Below, piece by piece: positions 1 to 7,479 of a DNA stretch of 46,602 bases (its first letter is position 1; each line of letters begins with the position of its first letter). The notes beneath the pieces are model-generated. The model did no database searches. It worked only from the letters and a program-made list of their open reading frames with translations, and was not told the origin of the DNA. The stretch covers positions 1 to 46,602 of the forward strand of contig CAKPSX010000011.1 in NCBI GenBank assembly GCA_934184665.1, written 5' to 3'. The translations under genes and the position numbers were made by a program. Source of the DNA: an uncultured Clostridia bacterium. GTDB lineage: Bacteria > Bacillota > Clostridia > TANB77 > CAG-508.

Positions 1-1412
1 GAATAGAAAGTTCCACCAATTAGTAAACTTTCATCAGATGTTTCTACAGCTGATGTTATCATATCATCTTGTGTTCCTCCAAATGTTCTTGCTGCTATCG
101 ATTCACCATTTGTACTTATTTGAAATAAAAATACATCATATCCACCTTTTGGTGTTGGTAATGAAACATTATCAATAGTCATAGCTGTGGAGTAACTTCC
201 ATACACGAATAAATCATTTGTTGCAAAAACTCCAGAAATTTCGTCATTATTAGATGCTCCAAAAGTTTTATACCACCTAGTGACTCCTTTAGGCCCAAAT
301 TCAATTATAAGTCCGTCTTGAGAACCATTTGATGCAATCTTCTCAATACCTGTGTTCAATGTTCCTGTAAAATTCAAGACAACACAATATCCACCCGAAT
401 TTTCACACGCACCAACAAGTTTATACTCACCAGTAAGGGTTGTGCAAATAAATGAATCATTTATGCTTTTATTCGTTATAACAATTCTTGATTTCGCATC
501 CACTTCAACACTGTTTGCGTATCCGTCAGCACTTTCAAACAACACTATGTCTCCATATTCAAATACATTCTTATCAACTACATTTCCTTGTTTATCAATT
601 TCACACTTAACATTGCATTTATTACCTGTTCCTAAAAATGTTCCGTCAGTGCTAGTCGTAGTTCCAACAGTGTAATATTCTGCCCCCTTGTTTTGTACTA
701 CATCTGTAAATTCATCATCTCCTGAACCGCCATAGTTTTTAAACCATTCAATTTTTCCCTTTGAATCATATTTTATGATAAGTGCATCTTTATTTCCATT
801 TGTTGTTATTGTTGGGTTTGTTGATTCTTGGTATACCCATCCAACTGCTACTGCGCCGCCATCTGATGTTGGTATTATTTTGTTTATCTTGTTCCAATAT
901 TCGCCTTTTATTTGGCTTTTCCAAGAAACGTTTGCTGTTCCTTTTGATTCTGATGAGAGTAGAGCTATTCCTTCATCTTCATTCGCAGTTGCGTCATCGT
1001 TTATTGCATTATCAGCAGTATTTTCTTCTGCATTTTGCTCATTTATTTCTTGGTTTTCTTCATCTGGTTGTAGTCCATCTTCTGTTGTTTGTTCTTCTTT
1101 TGGAGTTTCTGAATCTGGGTTTTGTTTGTTATTAGAAATATAATCATCTAAGCTTTGAAGCTGATTTTGGTCAAGCGCGACTGGTTTATCTCCACTCGTT
1201 ACTCCATTTGCCGTGCCATCTGCGCTATTTTGCACAACACTAGAATCTACAGTACTATTCTCATTCGATTTTATCAGGTTTGGTGCTACTGAACTTTTTT
1301 CATATCCGTTCATGCAAAAAGCCATTATCGTTGAAATCAATATTAACATTAAAATTGCTTTACTTATCTTTTCTACTGTTTTTCTCATTCTTACATTTGT
1401 ACTCTTTCTCAT
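1..1412 (-). CDS. Secreted beta-propeller-like repeat protein, N-terminal part (cut by window edge)
   Basis: Reading from an ATG at 1412, the minus frame stays open to base 1 (about 470 codons), so the stop lies outside the window. AAAAGGATGG lies upstream of the ATG as a ribosome binding site. The product starts with a basic stretch and one hydrophobic segment (about residues 18-33), consistent with a signal peptide or anchor. A disordered Glu/Asn/Gln-rich linker follows (about 55-150). The rest carries repeats: GGAVAVGWVY, KNYGGSGDDEFTDVV, KTFGASNNDEISGVF and RTFGGTQDDMITSAV, separated by about 100 residues. Such FGGSxDDexxxv repeats are known in extracellular SBBP/propeller-like proteins. 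Function unknown; an exported surface or matrix protein is inferred. Confidence 0.8.
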   Translation of the reverse strand, partial: MRKSTNVRMRKTVEKISKAILMLILISTIMAFCMNGYEKSSVAPNLIKSNENSTVDSSVVQNSADGTANGVTSGDKPVALDQNQLQSLDDYISNNKQNPDSETPKEEQTTEDGLQPDEENQEINEQNAEENTADNAINDDATANEDEGIALLSSESKGTANVSWKSQIKGEYWNKINKIIPTSDGGAVAVGWVYQESTNPTITTNGNKDALIIKYDSKGKIEWFKNYGGSGDDEFTDVVQNKGAEYYTVGTTTSTDGTFLGTGNKCNVKCEIDKQGNVVDKNVFEYGDIVLFESADGYANSVEVDAKSRIVITNKSINDSFICTTLTGEYKLVGACENSGGYCVVLNFTGTLNTGIEKIASNGSQDGLIIEFGPKGVTRWYKTFGASNNDEISGVFATNDLFVYGSYSTAMTIDNVSLPTPKGGYDVFLFQISTNGESIAARTFGGTQDDMITSAVETSDESLLIGGTFY

Positions 1413-1448
1413 TATAAATCCATCCTTTTCTCTTATTTATGTTAACTT

Positions 1449-1500
1449 AAAAAGATAGCAGAAAAAAGCATCATCCAATAACCATGCTTTTCCTGCTATC
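1449..1500 (-). terminator. Strong intrinsic terminator of the 40-codon small gene
   Basis: On the minus strand GATAGCAG and AAAAGCAT pair with ATGCTTTT and CTGCTATC, giving a stem of about 17 bp, followed by TTTTT. The loop contains the TGA stop of the small ORF at 1471-1593. Confidence 0.8.
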
Positions 1501-1593
1501 TCTATTAATTCTATTTATTCCATTTTTTTCTTCAACACTTAAGTGATTGTGTGTATATACACCTCCAAGGATTTGCACCATCATAACTTTCAT
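1471..1593 (-). CDS. Small ORF (40 aa) with its own promoter, RBS and terminator; unknown
   Basis: ATG at 1593 is preceded by AAAGGAGAGTAAAGTAAT, a near-ideal Shine-Dalgarno sequence. The frame runs 40 codons to a TGA at 1471-1473 inside the loop of a strong terminator. A promoter with 17-bp spacing lies about 145 bp upstream (1739-1767). The peptide starts MKVMMVQILGGVYTHNH and continues with a polar, charged half (SVEEKNGINRINRDSRK). It has no clear signal peptide or transmembrane segment and contains no cysteine. I do not recognise the family. It could be a regulatory or structural micropeptide, or a leader ORF for the surface-protein gene downstream at 1412. A complete promoter-RBS-ORF-terminator unit argues that it is a real gene. 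Confidence 0.6.
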   Translation of the reverse strand: MKVMMVQILGGVYTHNHLSVEEKNGINRINRDSRKSMVIG

Positions 1594-1738
1594 ATTACTT
1601 TACTCTCCTTTTACACTACTTTTCTTTTGATTTCTTTTATTTTACTTCATTTTCTTCATGTTGTATTGCTCACATTTTGACATAAATCTTCACATAAAAA
1701 CTTATTAACTTAAATTTTGCAATACACATCCTAAAATT

Positions 1739-1767
1739 ATAATAGCAAAAATGCACCCATTAGTCAA
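1739..1767 (-). promoter_or_regulatory. Sigma-A promoter of the small ORF
   Basis: TTGACT (1762-1767) and TATTAT (1739-1744) are separated by 17 bp; an overlapping TATAAT lies at 1736-1741. The -35 lies inside the loop of the trhP terminator hairpin, so one gene's terminator and the next gene's promoter overlap. Confidence 0.6.
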
Positions 1768-1799
1768 TACATTTTGTAATTATTTTTGGGTGCATTTTT
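1747..1799 (-). terminator. Terminator hairpin after trhP
   Basis: AAAAATGCACCC (1747-1758) pairs with GGGTGCATTTTT (1788-1799), a 12-bp stem with a 29-nt loop and T-runs on both strands. It ends the minus-strand trhP transcript. Confidence 0.6.
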
Positions 1800-1847
1800 T
1801 ACTAATTTTAGCGCATTCCACATCACTTAATATAAAATTTGTTAAAT

Positions 1848-1907
1848 CTAGGAAATTTTTTCAATTTCTTCTTTGCTAAGTCCTGTTAACTCCATTATTC
1901 CTTCTCT
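1848..1907 (-). pseudogene. Possible C-terminal scrap of an Rpn-family nuclease/transposase
   Basis: The open stretch between two stops reads REGIMELTGLSKEEIEKIS. Endings of the form ITGLSKEEIEKL are, from memory, typical of Rpn (PD-(D/E)XK) recombination-promoting nucleases. Only this tail is present. An internal ATG at 1895 has GAAGGAATA before it, so a 15-codon ORF is possible but unlikely. Identification rests on one short motif. Confidence 0.25.
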
Positions 1908-1929
1908 CTATATCTTATAAAGATTTTTT

Positions 1930-3162
1930 TTATTTTTTTCTTCTCAAAATCCAGTTTTTTTCACATTTTATTGGTAATATCATTTTAACTTTTTGGTCTT
2001 GTTTGCCTGGATTTATGAAACCAATTTCTTCATCTGTTTCAAAATCCCACATTTTTTCTATTTTGAATTCAACTGGCTCAAGTTGGTATGGAACCAATAT
2101 TTCCATTGTATCTCCAACAGTTAGTCTATTTCTTATATCTATTATTGCTTTTTCTCCATCATAATCAACTATCTTTCCGCCGAATTGATATTTTTCATTA
2201 TATTGATGTCCTGCATATTCTTGTATATCTGTGTTTTTTCTATCATTAAAGTAAAATGTTGTTAATTCTCTGGTTTTGATTTTTTCAATTTCTTTCATGT
2301 ATTTTTCTACATCGTAATTTTCTGGGTCTTTTTGATAATCATCTATTGCATTTCTATATACATTTACAATACTTGCAACATAATATTCTGTTTTAAGTCT
2401 TCCTTCAATTTTTAGGCTATCTACACCCATCTCAATAATTTCTGGAATCTCTTTTATAAGGCATAAATCTTTTGAAGAAAATATGCTTGTACCATATTCG
2501 TTTGTTTCTATTGGCATGAATTGACCTAGGTTGTTCTTTTCTTCTGCATATAGATTATATGACCATCTGCAACTTTGTGCACAATCTCCAAGGTTTGCAC
2601 TTCTATTTGATAAGAAGTCACTTAAGAAACATCTGCCTGAATATGCAAAACATATTGCACCATGTATAAATATTTCTATTTCCATATCTTCTGGTTTGTT
2701 TTCCATTATGTATCTTAACTGCTCTTTGTTCATTTCTCTTGCCATTATCATTCTTTTGGCACCATTTTTGTACCAGAAATTGCAGTCATGTAAACTCACT
2801 ATATTAGCCTGTGTACTAACATTTATAGGTACACTTGGAGCATATTGTTTTATTACTTCTATTACTCCGCCATCTGCTGCTATTATTCCGTCTGGCTTAA
2901 GCTCTTCTAGCTTTTTTGCCATTTCTATTATTTCTGCATATTTGTCATCCCATGCAAATATATTTAGTGTTACATATACTTTTTTACCTATTTCGTGTGC
3001 ATATTTTATTGTGTTTTCTAGGTCATTATCTTGCATGTCTGCTCTTGTTCTTAATGATAGTGATGATGTTCCACAATATACTGCATCTGCACCATATAAG
3101 AATGCTATTTTGGCTTTTTCGAATGAACCCGCTGGTGCTAATAATTCTATTTCTTTTAACAT
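1930..3162 (-). CDS. trhP: Peptidase U32 family tRNA hydroxylation protein, TrhP/YrrO-like
   Basis: 410 aa, full length for the U32 family. The N-terminus (LLAPAGSFEKAKIAFLYGADAVY) is the conserved U32 barrel start. Central HGAxCFAYSGRC and DCAQSCRW supply the four cysteines proposed to hold an iron-sulfur cluster, and a C-terminal U32 domain follows from about residue 310. TrhP proteins hydroxylate uridine-34 of tRNAs using prephenate, giving ho5U. The next gene upstream encodes the matching methyltransferase TrmR, as in the yrrM-yrrN-yrrO group of Bacillus, where two U32 genes are present; only one is visible here. AAGGGAGC precedes the ATG at longer than usual spacing. The older label 'collagenase-like protease' is less likely given the context. 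Confidence 0.85.
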   Translation of the reverse strand: MLKEIELLAPAGSFEKAKIAFLYGADAVYCGTSSLSLRTRADMQDNDLENTIKYAHEIGKKVYVTLNIFAWDDKYAEIIEMAKKLEELKPDGIIAADGGVIEVIKQYAPSVPINVSTQANIVSLHDCNFWYKNGAKRMIMAREMNKEQLRYIMENKPEDMEIEIFIHGAICFAYSGRCFLSDFLSNRSANLGDCAQSCRWSYNLYAEEKNNLGQFMPIETNEYGTSIFSSKDLCLIKEIPEIIEMGVDSLKIEGRLKTEYYVASIVNVYRNAIDDYQKDPENYDVEKYMKEIEKIKTRELTTFYFNDRKNTDIQEYAGHQYNEKYQFGGKIVDYDGEKAIIDIRNRLTVGDTMEILVPYQLEPVEFKIEKMWDFETDEEIGFINPGKQDQKVKMILPIKCEKNWILRRKK

Positions 3163-3187
3163 GTTTTTATTAATGCTCCCTTCTACA

Positions 3188-3224
3188 ATTGGAAAAGAAT
3201 TAAATTTTGTAATTATTTTTCAAC
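3188..3224. repeat. Short palindromic element (37-bp form)
   Basis: An imperfect palindrome running from ATTGGAAAAGAATTA to TAATTATTTTTCAAC. Apart from its first base it is the exact reverse complement of the copy at 6518-6554. It lies between trmR and trhP. Confidence 0.65.
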
Positions 3225-3246
3225 TCGATTTTATGCTTGTTTAATT

Positions 3247-3852
3247 TTATCTGATAATTTTTTCTTTCACTCTAGAAATGGCAAGTCCATCTCCTACTTC
3301 CAATATCTCAGTTTCTAAATTTTCATTTTCTGTAACTTTTGCAATATATTCTCTTAAATTTCTTACAGCAGTTCTTTGCTTATGTTTGTTATAATCGCTC
3401 ATAACATAACCTTTATATAAAATATTATCTGCTAATATTACTCCACCTGGTTTTATCATTCTTAATGCTTGGTTTAGGAAAAATGGATATTTACCTTTTG
3501 CAGCATCTATAAATACAATGTCATACTCATCATTTAATTGTGGTAATATTTCTACTGCATCACCTTGGTATATATTTATTTTGCTTGCATCAATTTCTAC
3601 TTTTTTTATATTTTCCTTTGCCTGTTTAATGCACTCTTCGTCTCTTTCTATTGTGTCTATTCTACCACCTGGTTGTAAATATTCTGAAAAGCATATCGCT
3701 GAATATCCAACAGCTGTACCTATTTCAAGTATTTTGTTTGGTCTTACTTCTGTCAAGATTTTGTCAACTACTTCTAATGTGTCATCCATAATTATTGGTA
3801 TGTGATTGGCAAGTGCATTTTGTTTTATATCTTCTAATTTTTCTTTGTTCAT
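3247..3852 (-). CDS. trmR: tRNA 5-hydroxyuridine methyltransferase TrmR (YrrM-like O-methyltransferase)
   Basis: 201 aa from ATG 3852; a longer TTG start at 3885 is possible but would lie inside a repeat fragment. SAM-binding motif I is ILEIGTAVGYSAI, followed by TIERDEE (acidic end of strand 2), YDIVFIDAAKGKY (metal/substrate region), ADNILYKG and the C-terminal VGDGLAISR. This is the class I catechol-OMT-like fold, and the HIPI, ILEIGTA and VGDGLAIS blocks match Bacillus YrrM as I recall it. The enzyme methylates ho5U34 to mo5U34 in tRNA, broadening wobble decoding. Lying between typA and trhP, it links to the preceding hydroxylation step. The ribosome binding site is weak (AAGAAAGATG), which suggests coupling to upstream translation. 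Confidence 0.88.
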   Translation of the reverse strand: MNKEKLEDIKQNALANHIPIIMDDTLEVVDKILTEVRPNKILEIGTAVGYSAICFSEYLQPGGRIDTIERDEECIKQAKENIKKVEIDASKINIYQGDAVEILPQLNDEYDIVFIDAAKGKYPFFLNQALRMIKPGGVILADNILYKGYVMSDYNKHKQRTAVRNLREYIAKVTENENLETEILEVGDGLAISRVKEKIIR

Positions 3853-3882
3853 TTCTTCACATCTTTCTTCTAGCTTAAGAAA

Positions 3883-3914
3883 CAATTATATTTTAATTGT
3901 AATTATTTTTCAAC
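3883..3914. repeat. Degenerate half-copy of the palindromic element
   Basis: TTGTAATTATTTTTCAAC (3897-3914) equals the right half of the 37-bp and 51-bp copies; the left half is not recognisable. Its last base lies within the typA stop codon (3914-3916). Confidence 0.45.
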
Positions 3915-5737
3915 TAAGCCTTGCTAGCGTTTCTAGCAGCACGCTCTCTCTCTTTATTATCTAAAATTTTCTTTCTAAGTCTAATTGATTTAGGTGTTAC
4001 CTCAACAAGTTCATCATCTTGTATAAATTCTATAGCTTTTTCAAGCGACATTTGAATTGGTGGTACTAAACGTAGTGCATCATCTGAACCTGAAGCTCTA
4101 GTATTTGTTAAATGTTTTTCTTTACATACATTTATTGCTAAATCTTCACCTCTTGAATTTAGTCCAACTATCATTCCTTCATACACATCTACACCTGGTC
4201 CTATAAATAATTCACCTTTATCTTGTGCATTATATAATCCATATGTAATTGATGTTCCTGTCTCAAATGCTACTATTGTTCCTCTAACTCTTGATATAAC
4301 TTCACCTTTGAATGGTTCATATGAATCAAATATATGGTTCATTATACCTTCACCTTTTGTGTCTGTTAGGAATTCTGTTCTATATCCTATTAGTCCTCTT
4401 GCTGGAATTTTGAATTCTATTTTTGTGTGTCCTGATTCTGCTGGTTCCATATTTAGCATTTCTGCTTTTCTTTTTCCTAATTTTTCTATTACATTTCCAA
4501 CACAGTCATCTGGAATATTTACAACTAATCTTTCAATTGGTTCACATTTTACTCCATCTATTTCTTTTATTATAACTTTTGGTCTTGATACTAATAATTC
4601 AAACCCTTCTCTTCTCATTGTTTCAATTAATACAGATAAATGTAATTCACCTCTACCTGATACTTCAAATGCATCTGGTGTTTCTGTTTCTTTTACTCTT
4701 AGACTTACATTTCTATCTAATTCTTTAAATAATCTATCTCTAATATGTCTTGATGTAATGAATTGCCCTTCTCTACCTGCAAATGGTCCATTGTTTACAC
4801 TAAATGTCATTGAAACTGTTGGTTCATCTATATCTACAAATGGTATTTTTTCTGGATTGTTAAAATCACATATTGTATCACCTATATGGATATTTGGTAA
4901 TCCTGATATTTCAATTATATCTCCTGCTTTTGCTTCTTCAATTTCTACTTTTTTTAGTCCCATATGTGTATATACTTTTGCTATTCTTCCTTGTGTTATT
5001 TTATCATCTTTTTCACATATGCTTACTGGCATACCTACTTTTATTGAACCTCTTTCAAGTCTACCAACTGCAATCCTACCAACATAATCATCATAATCTA
5101 TGTTTGATACTAGCATTTGTGCTGGTCCTTCTTCATCACATGCTGGTGGATTTATATTATCTATTATTGTTTGAAATAAACATGTTAAATCTCCATCTGG
5201 TGCATTTAAATCTAATTTACCAACACCATTTTTTGCTGATGCATATACTACTGGGAAGTCTAATTGATCATCATTTGCATCTAATTCTATAAATAGTTCC
5301 ATAACTTGGTCTAATACCTTTTGTGGATCTGCTCCTGGTCTATCTATTTTGTTTATTACTACTATTGGTTTTAAGTTTAATGCTAATGATTTCTTCAATA
5401 CTTCTCTTGTTTGTGGCATTGCTCCTTCAAATGCATCTACTAATAAAAGTACTCCATCTACTGTTTTTAATACTCTTTCTACTTCTCCACCAAAGTCAGC
5501 ATGTCCTGGTGTATCAACTATGTTTATTTTTACATCATTGTACATTACTGCTGTGTTTTTTGATAATATTGTTATTCCTCTTTCTTTTTCTTGGTCATTT
5601 GAGTCCATTACTCTTTCTGCTACTTGTTCGTTTTCTCTAAATACATGGCTTTGTCTTAGTAGTGCGTCTACTAGTGTTGTTTTACCATGGTCTACGTGTG
5701 CTATTATTGCTATGTTTCTTATTTTATTATTGTTCAT
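3914..5737 (-). CDS. typA: Translational GTPase TypA/BipA
   Basis: 607 aa, the usual length. The G1 motif AHVDHGKTT is at residues 14-22, followed by G2 RGIT, G3 DTPGHADF, G4 NKID and G5 SAKNG. After these come the EF-G-like beta-barrel domain, the domain III/V region (SGRGELHLSVLIETMRREGFE) and the TypA-specific C-terminal domain ending KKILDNKERERAARNASKA. TypA binds ribosomes and assists 50S assembly and translation under stress or cold. Start: ATG 5737 with GAAAGGGATG upstream. The 124-bp palindromic element lies just upstream, ending within about 20 bp of the start region. Confidence 0.97.
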   Translation of the reverse strand: MNNNKIRNIAIIAHVDHGKTTLVDALLRQSHVFRENEQVAERVMDSNDQEKERGITILSKNTAVMYNDVKINIVDTPGHADFGGEVERVLKTVDGVLLLVDAFEGAMPQTREVLKKSLALNLKPIVVINKIDRPGADPQKVLDQVMELFIELDANDDQLDFPVVYASAKNGVGKLDLNAPDGDLTCLFQTIIDNINPPACDEEGPAQMLVSNIDYDDYVGRIAVGRLERGSIKVGMPVSICEKDDKITQGRIAKVYTHMGLKKVEIEEAKAGDIIEISGLPNIHIGDTICDFNNPEKIPFVDIDEPTVSMTFSVNNGPFAGREGQFITSRHIRDRLFKELDRNVSLRVKETETPDAFEVSGRGELHLSVLIETMRREGFELLVSRPKVIIKEIDGVKCEPIERLVVNIPDDCVGNVIEKLGKRKAEMLNMEPAESGHTKIEFKIPARGLIGYRTEFLTDTKGEGIMNHIFDSYEPFKGEVISRVRGTIVAFETGTSITYGLYNAQDKGELFIGPGVDVYEGMIVGLNSRGEDLAINVCKEKHLTNTRASGSDDALRLVPPIQMSLEKAIEFIQDDELVEVTPKSIRLRKKILDNKERERAARNASKA

Positions 5738-5758
5738 TTTTTATTACATCCCTTTCTG

Positions 5759-5882
5759 GTTGGGAAATAATTATAATTTTGGACTGTGTCAGATTTCATT
5801 TAAAACGCGGTTACGTACAACTCGTACGCGCCCTTGCCTTTTAAATAAAATCTTCCTTGCCAAAATTTAATTCTTTCCCAAC
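5759..5882. repeat. MITE-like palindromic element, longest (124-bp) copy
   Basis: Terminal inverted repeats GTTGGGAAATAATTATAATT and, on the other strand, GTTGGGAAAGAATTAAATTT bound a core that contains a second palindrome (CGTAC-AACTC-GTACG with flanking GCG/CGC). TTCT occurs next to both ends and could be a target duplication. No ORF is inside. Shortened relatives are at 19098-19148, 6518-6554 and 3188-3224. It fills most of the plsC-typA gap. Confidence 0.6.
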
Positions 5883-5894
5883 TTCTTTTATTTT

Positions 5895-6494
5895 TTAGTT
5901 AGTTAAATTTATAATCTCAGTCATAATCTCCTCTGTAACCTCATCCAACTCATCCTTACTTCTATTGCTGAAGTCCATTGGTTTTCCGTATTTTATTGTC
6001 ATTTGCTTAAATGGTTTTTCTCCTCCACTTATTCCTACTGGAATAACTCGTGCTCCTGTTCTAACAGCAAAAAATGCAGCTCCATCTTTTACTTTTTGTC
6101 CTTTTTCTAGACCGTTTCTTGTTCCTTCTGGGAATAGTGCAATACTTTCATTATTTTTTAGTGCTTTTAATACTGTTTTTAATGCTGTTACATCTTTTGA
6201 ATCTCTTTTTACATATATTCCATCAAATACAACTCCTAGAAATGCAAAAAATGGATTTTTTTTCAATTCTTCTTTCGCTAAAAATCTAACATGTCTTTTA
6301 GCTGTTATAACTATTAATGGTGGATCTGCATATGTTCTATGATTTCCGCAATATATCAGTGGTTCATTTTTGTCTTTTGGTATGTTTTCTGTTCCAATTA
6401 CTTTAGCTCTATAGACTACCGCAAAATATAAACGTAGAGCACCTTTTACAATCCCTCTGCCTATTTTTTTAAAAAATTTTTTTATATGTTTCAT
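5895..6494 (-). CDS. plsC: 1-acyl-sn-glycerol-3-phosphate acyltransferase (PlsC family)
   Basis: 199 aa from ATG 6494, which has GGAAGGA at good spacing; the longer TTG start would use that ribosome binding site as coding sequence. Acyltransferase block I is NHRTYADP (NHx4D), block II includes GIYVKRDS, block III is FPEGTRN and block IV is VIPVGISG. It transfers an acyl group to lysophosphatidate to make phosphatidate at the inner membrane face. An amphipathic basic N-terminus (KHIKKFFKKIGRGIVKG) suits membrane association. It lies between the P-loop/Asp23 gene and typA on the same strand. Confidence 0.92.
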   Translation of the reverse strand: MKHIKKFFKKIGRGIVKGALRLYFAVVYRAKVIGTENIPKDKNEPLIYCGNHRTYADPPLIVITAKRHVRFLAKEELKKNPFFAFLGVVFDGIYVKRDSKDVTALKTVLKALKNNESIALFPEGTRNGLEKGQKVKDGAAFFAVRTGARVIPVGISGGEKPFKQMTIKYGKPMDFSNRSKDELDEVTEEIMTEIINLTN

Positions 6495-6517
6495 GTTTAT
6501 TTTTCCTTCCAAGTATA

Positions 6518-6554
6518 GTTGAAAAATAATTACAAAATTTAATTCTTTTCCAAC
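6518..6554. repeat. Short palindromic element (37-bp form)
   Basis: GTTGAAAAATAATTA and TAATTCTTTTCCAAC form the arms. It looks like the 124-bp element joined end to end after loss of its centre, and is nearly the reverse complement of the copy at 3188-3224. It lies between the P-loop/Asp23 gene and plsC. Confidence 0.65.
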
Positions 6555-6573
6555 TAGTCAATTTTATTTTTCG

Positions 6574-7416
6574 TTATTTCTCTACCTCTAGCTCTGGAAT
6601 ATATATATTCTTCGCCACTACTTCAAGAGATACCACATTCATTGCTGTTAATTTCTCTATCTCTTTTTTTGCTCTTTGTTTAAATTCACGCAGGCTGTCT
6701 TTTACATTATTTCCATATACTACACTTACTTCCATATATATAGCTGGTCCAGCTTCTGAACTTGTCACTCTAGTTCTTAGAACCTTATGTATTTCTGGCA
6801 TTTTCTCTGCCAAGTATTCCATTATTTGTCTGAATACTGTATCTGATATTGTAAAATTACCCATGTAACTGAATGTAGGTCTTATTATTGTCTTTTCAGA
6901 TATATATGGTTTTTGTCCTAATCCTTTTGATTTAAATATTTGAAGTGGGTCTAGTAAATATCCTGAAAAGTCTCTTTTTAGTTCAAATGTTGGTACTGGT
7001 ATTACATGTTTTCCTTCTGTTACACGTATATGTCTGGCTGTTTCCATTTCTTCTTCTGTTGCAACATCTGTTATATATATTGTTTCTGATACAGGTGGTA
7101 AACCAAGATTTTCTGCAATTTTTGATACCATTCCATCAGATGTTCCTAATATCAATATTTTCGACGGTTTATATTTTTTTAGAGCTTTTTGTATTCTGCT
7201 TTTTTCTCCATCATCTAAAAATAGTGCATGTTTTACTGTTTCAATTTTTGTTGATGCTTTTTTTGCTGATTCACCTGCTATTATTTGATTATCTTTTATA
7301 AGTAAGCCATCATCTATTATAAATCTTATTCCTTTTTCACTTGCTACCATTTGTGCTCTATAGCTCTTTCCAGTGCCTGATGGTCCAACAAATGCATATA
7401 CTTTTATATCTGACAA
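6574..7416 (-). CDS. P-loop ATPase fused to an Asp23/Gls24-type domain
   Basis: 280 aa from a TTG start at 7416 with AAGGAGATG upstream. Residues 7-18 (AFVGPSGTGKSY) are a Walker A motif, and the first ~150 residues look like a small nucleotide-binding domain (ILILGTSDGMVSKIAENL, IYITDVATEEEMETARHIRV). From about residue 180 (GNFTISDTVFRQIMEYLAEKMPEI...) the sequence matches the Asp23/YloU alkaline-shock family, including the EVSVVYG strand and a final NVVSLEVVAKNIYIPE. Asp23 proteins form membrane-associated envelope-stress assemblies; fusion to a P-loop suggests nucleotide-dependent behaviour, which is inference. Neighbours are plsC and a membrane glycosyltransferase, consistent with an envelope role. 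Confidence 0.75.
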   Translation of the reverse strand: MSDIKVYAFVGPSGTGKSYRAQMVASEKGIRFIIDDGLLIKDNQIIAGESAKKASTKIETVKHALFLDDGEKSRIQKALKKYKPSKILILGTSDGMVSKIAENLGLPPVSETIYITDVATEEEMETARHIRVTEGKHVIPVPTFELKRDFSGYLLDPLQIFKSKGLGQKPYISEKTIIRPTFSYMGNFTISDTVFRQIMEYLAEKMPEIHKVLRTRVTSSEAGPAIYMEVSVVYGNNVKDSLREFKQRAKKEIEKLTAMNVVSLEVVAKNIYIPELEVEK

Positions 7417-7450
7417 GCTTTTTCATCTCCTTATTGGGTCACTTTATTTG

Positions 7451-7478
7451 AGAAAGACACGGTAAAACGTGTCTTTCT
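7451..7478. terminator. Hairpin after the GT2 gene
   Basis: AGAAAGACACG and CGTGTCTTTCT form a perfect 11-bp stem with a 6-nt loop directly after the GT2 stop codon. The T-run is better on the plus strand, so minus-strand termination may be partial. Confidence 0.5.
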
Positions 7479-7479
7479 T

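Noticed and set aside
352..1143. Plus-strand ORFs rich in Phe/Leu/Ser over the first kilobase
   Set aside because: They are antisense shadows of the minus-strand secreted repeat protein, which has the signal peptide, ribosome binding site and repeats.
1449..1500. Possible riboswitch aptamer upstream of the surface-protein gene
   Set aside because: The structure is a single long perfect stem with a T-run, lacking multi-branch or conserved aptamer sequences; terminator is the simpler reading.
5759..5882. Small structured RNA gene in the plsC-typA gap
   Set aside because: The structure is explained by terminal inverted repeats shared with other copies in the window; no promoter or terminator marks an RNA gene.
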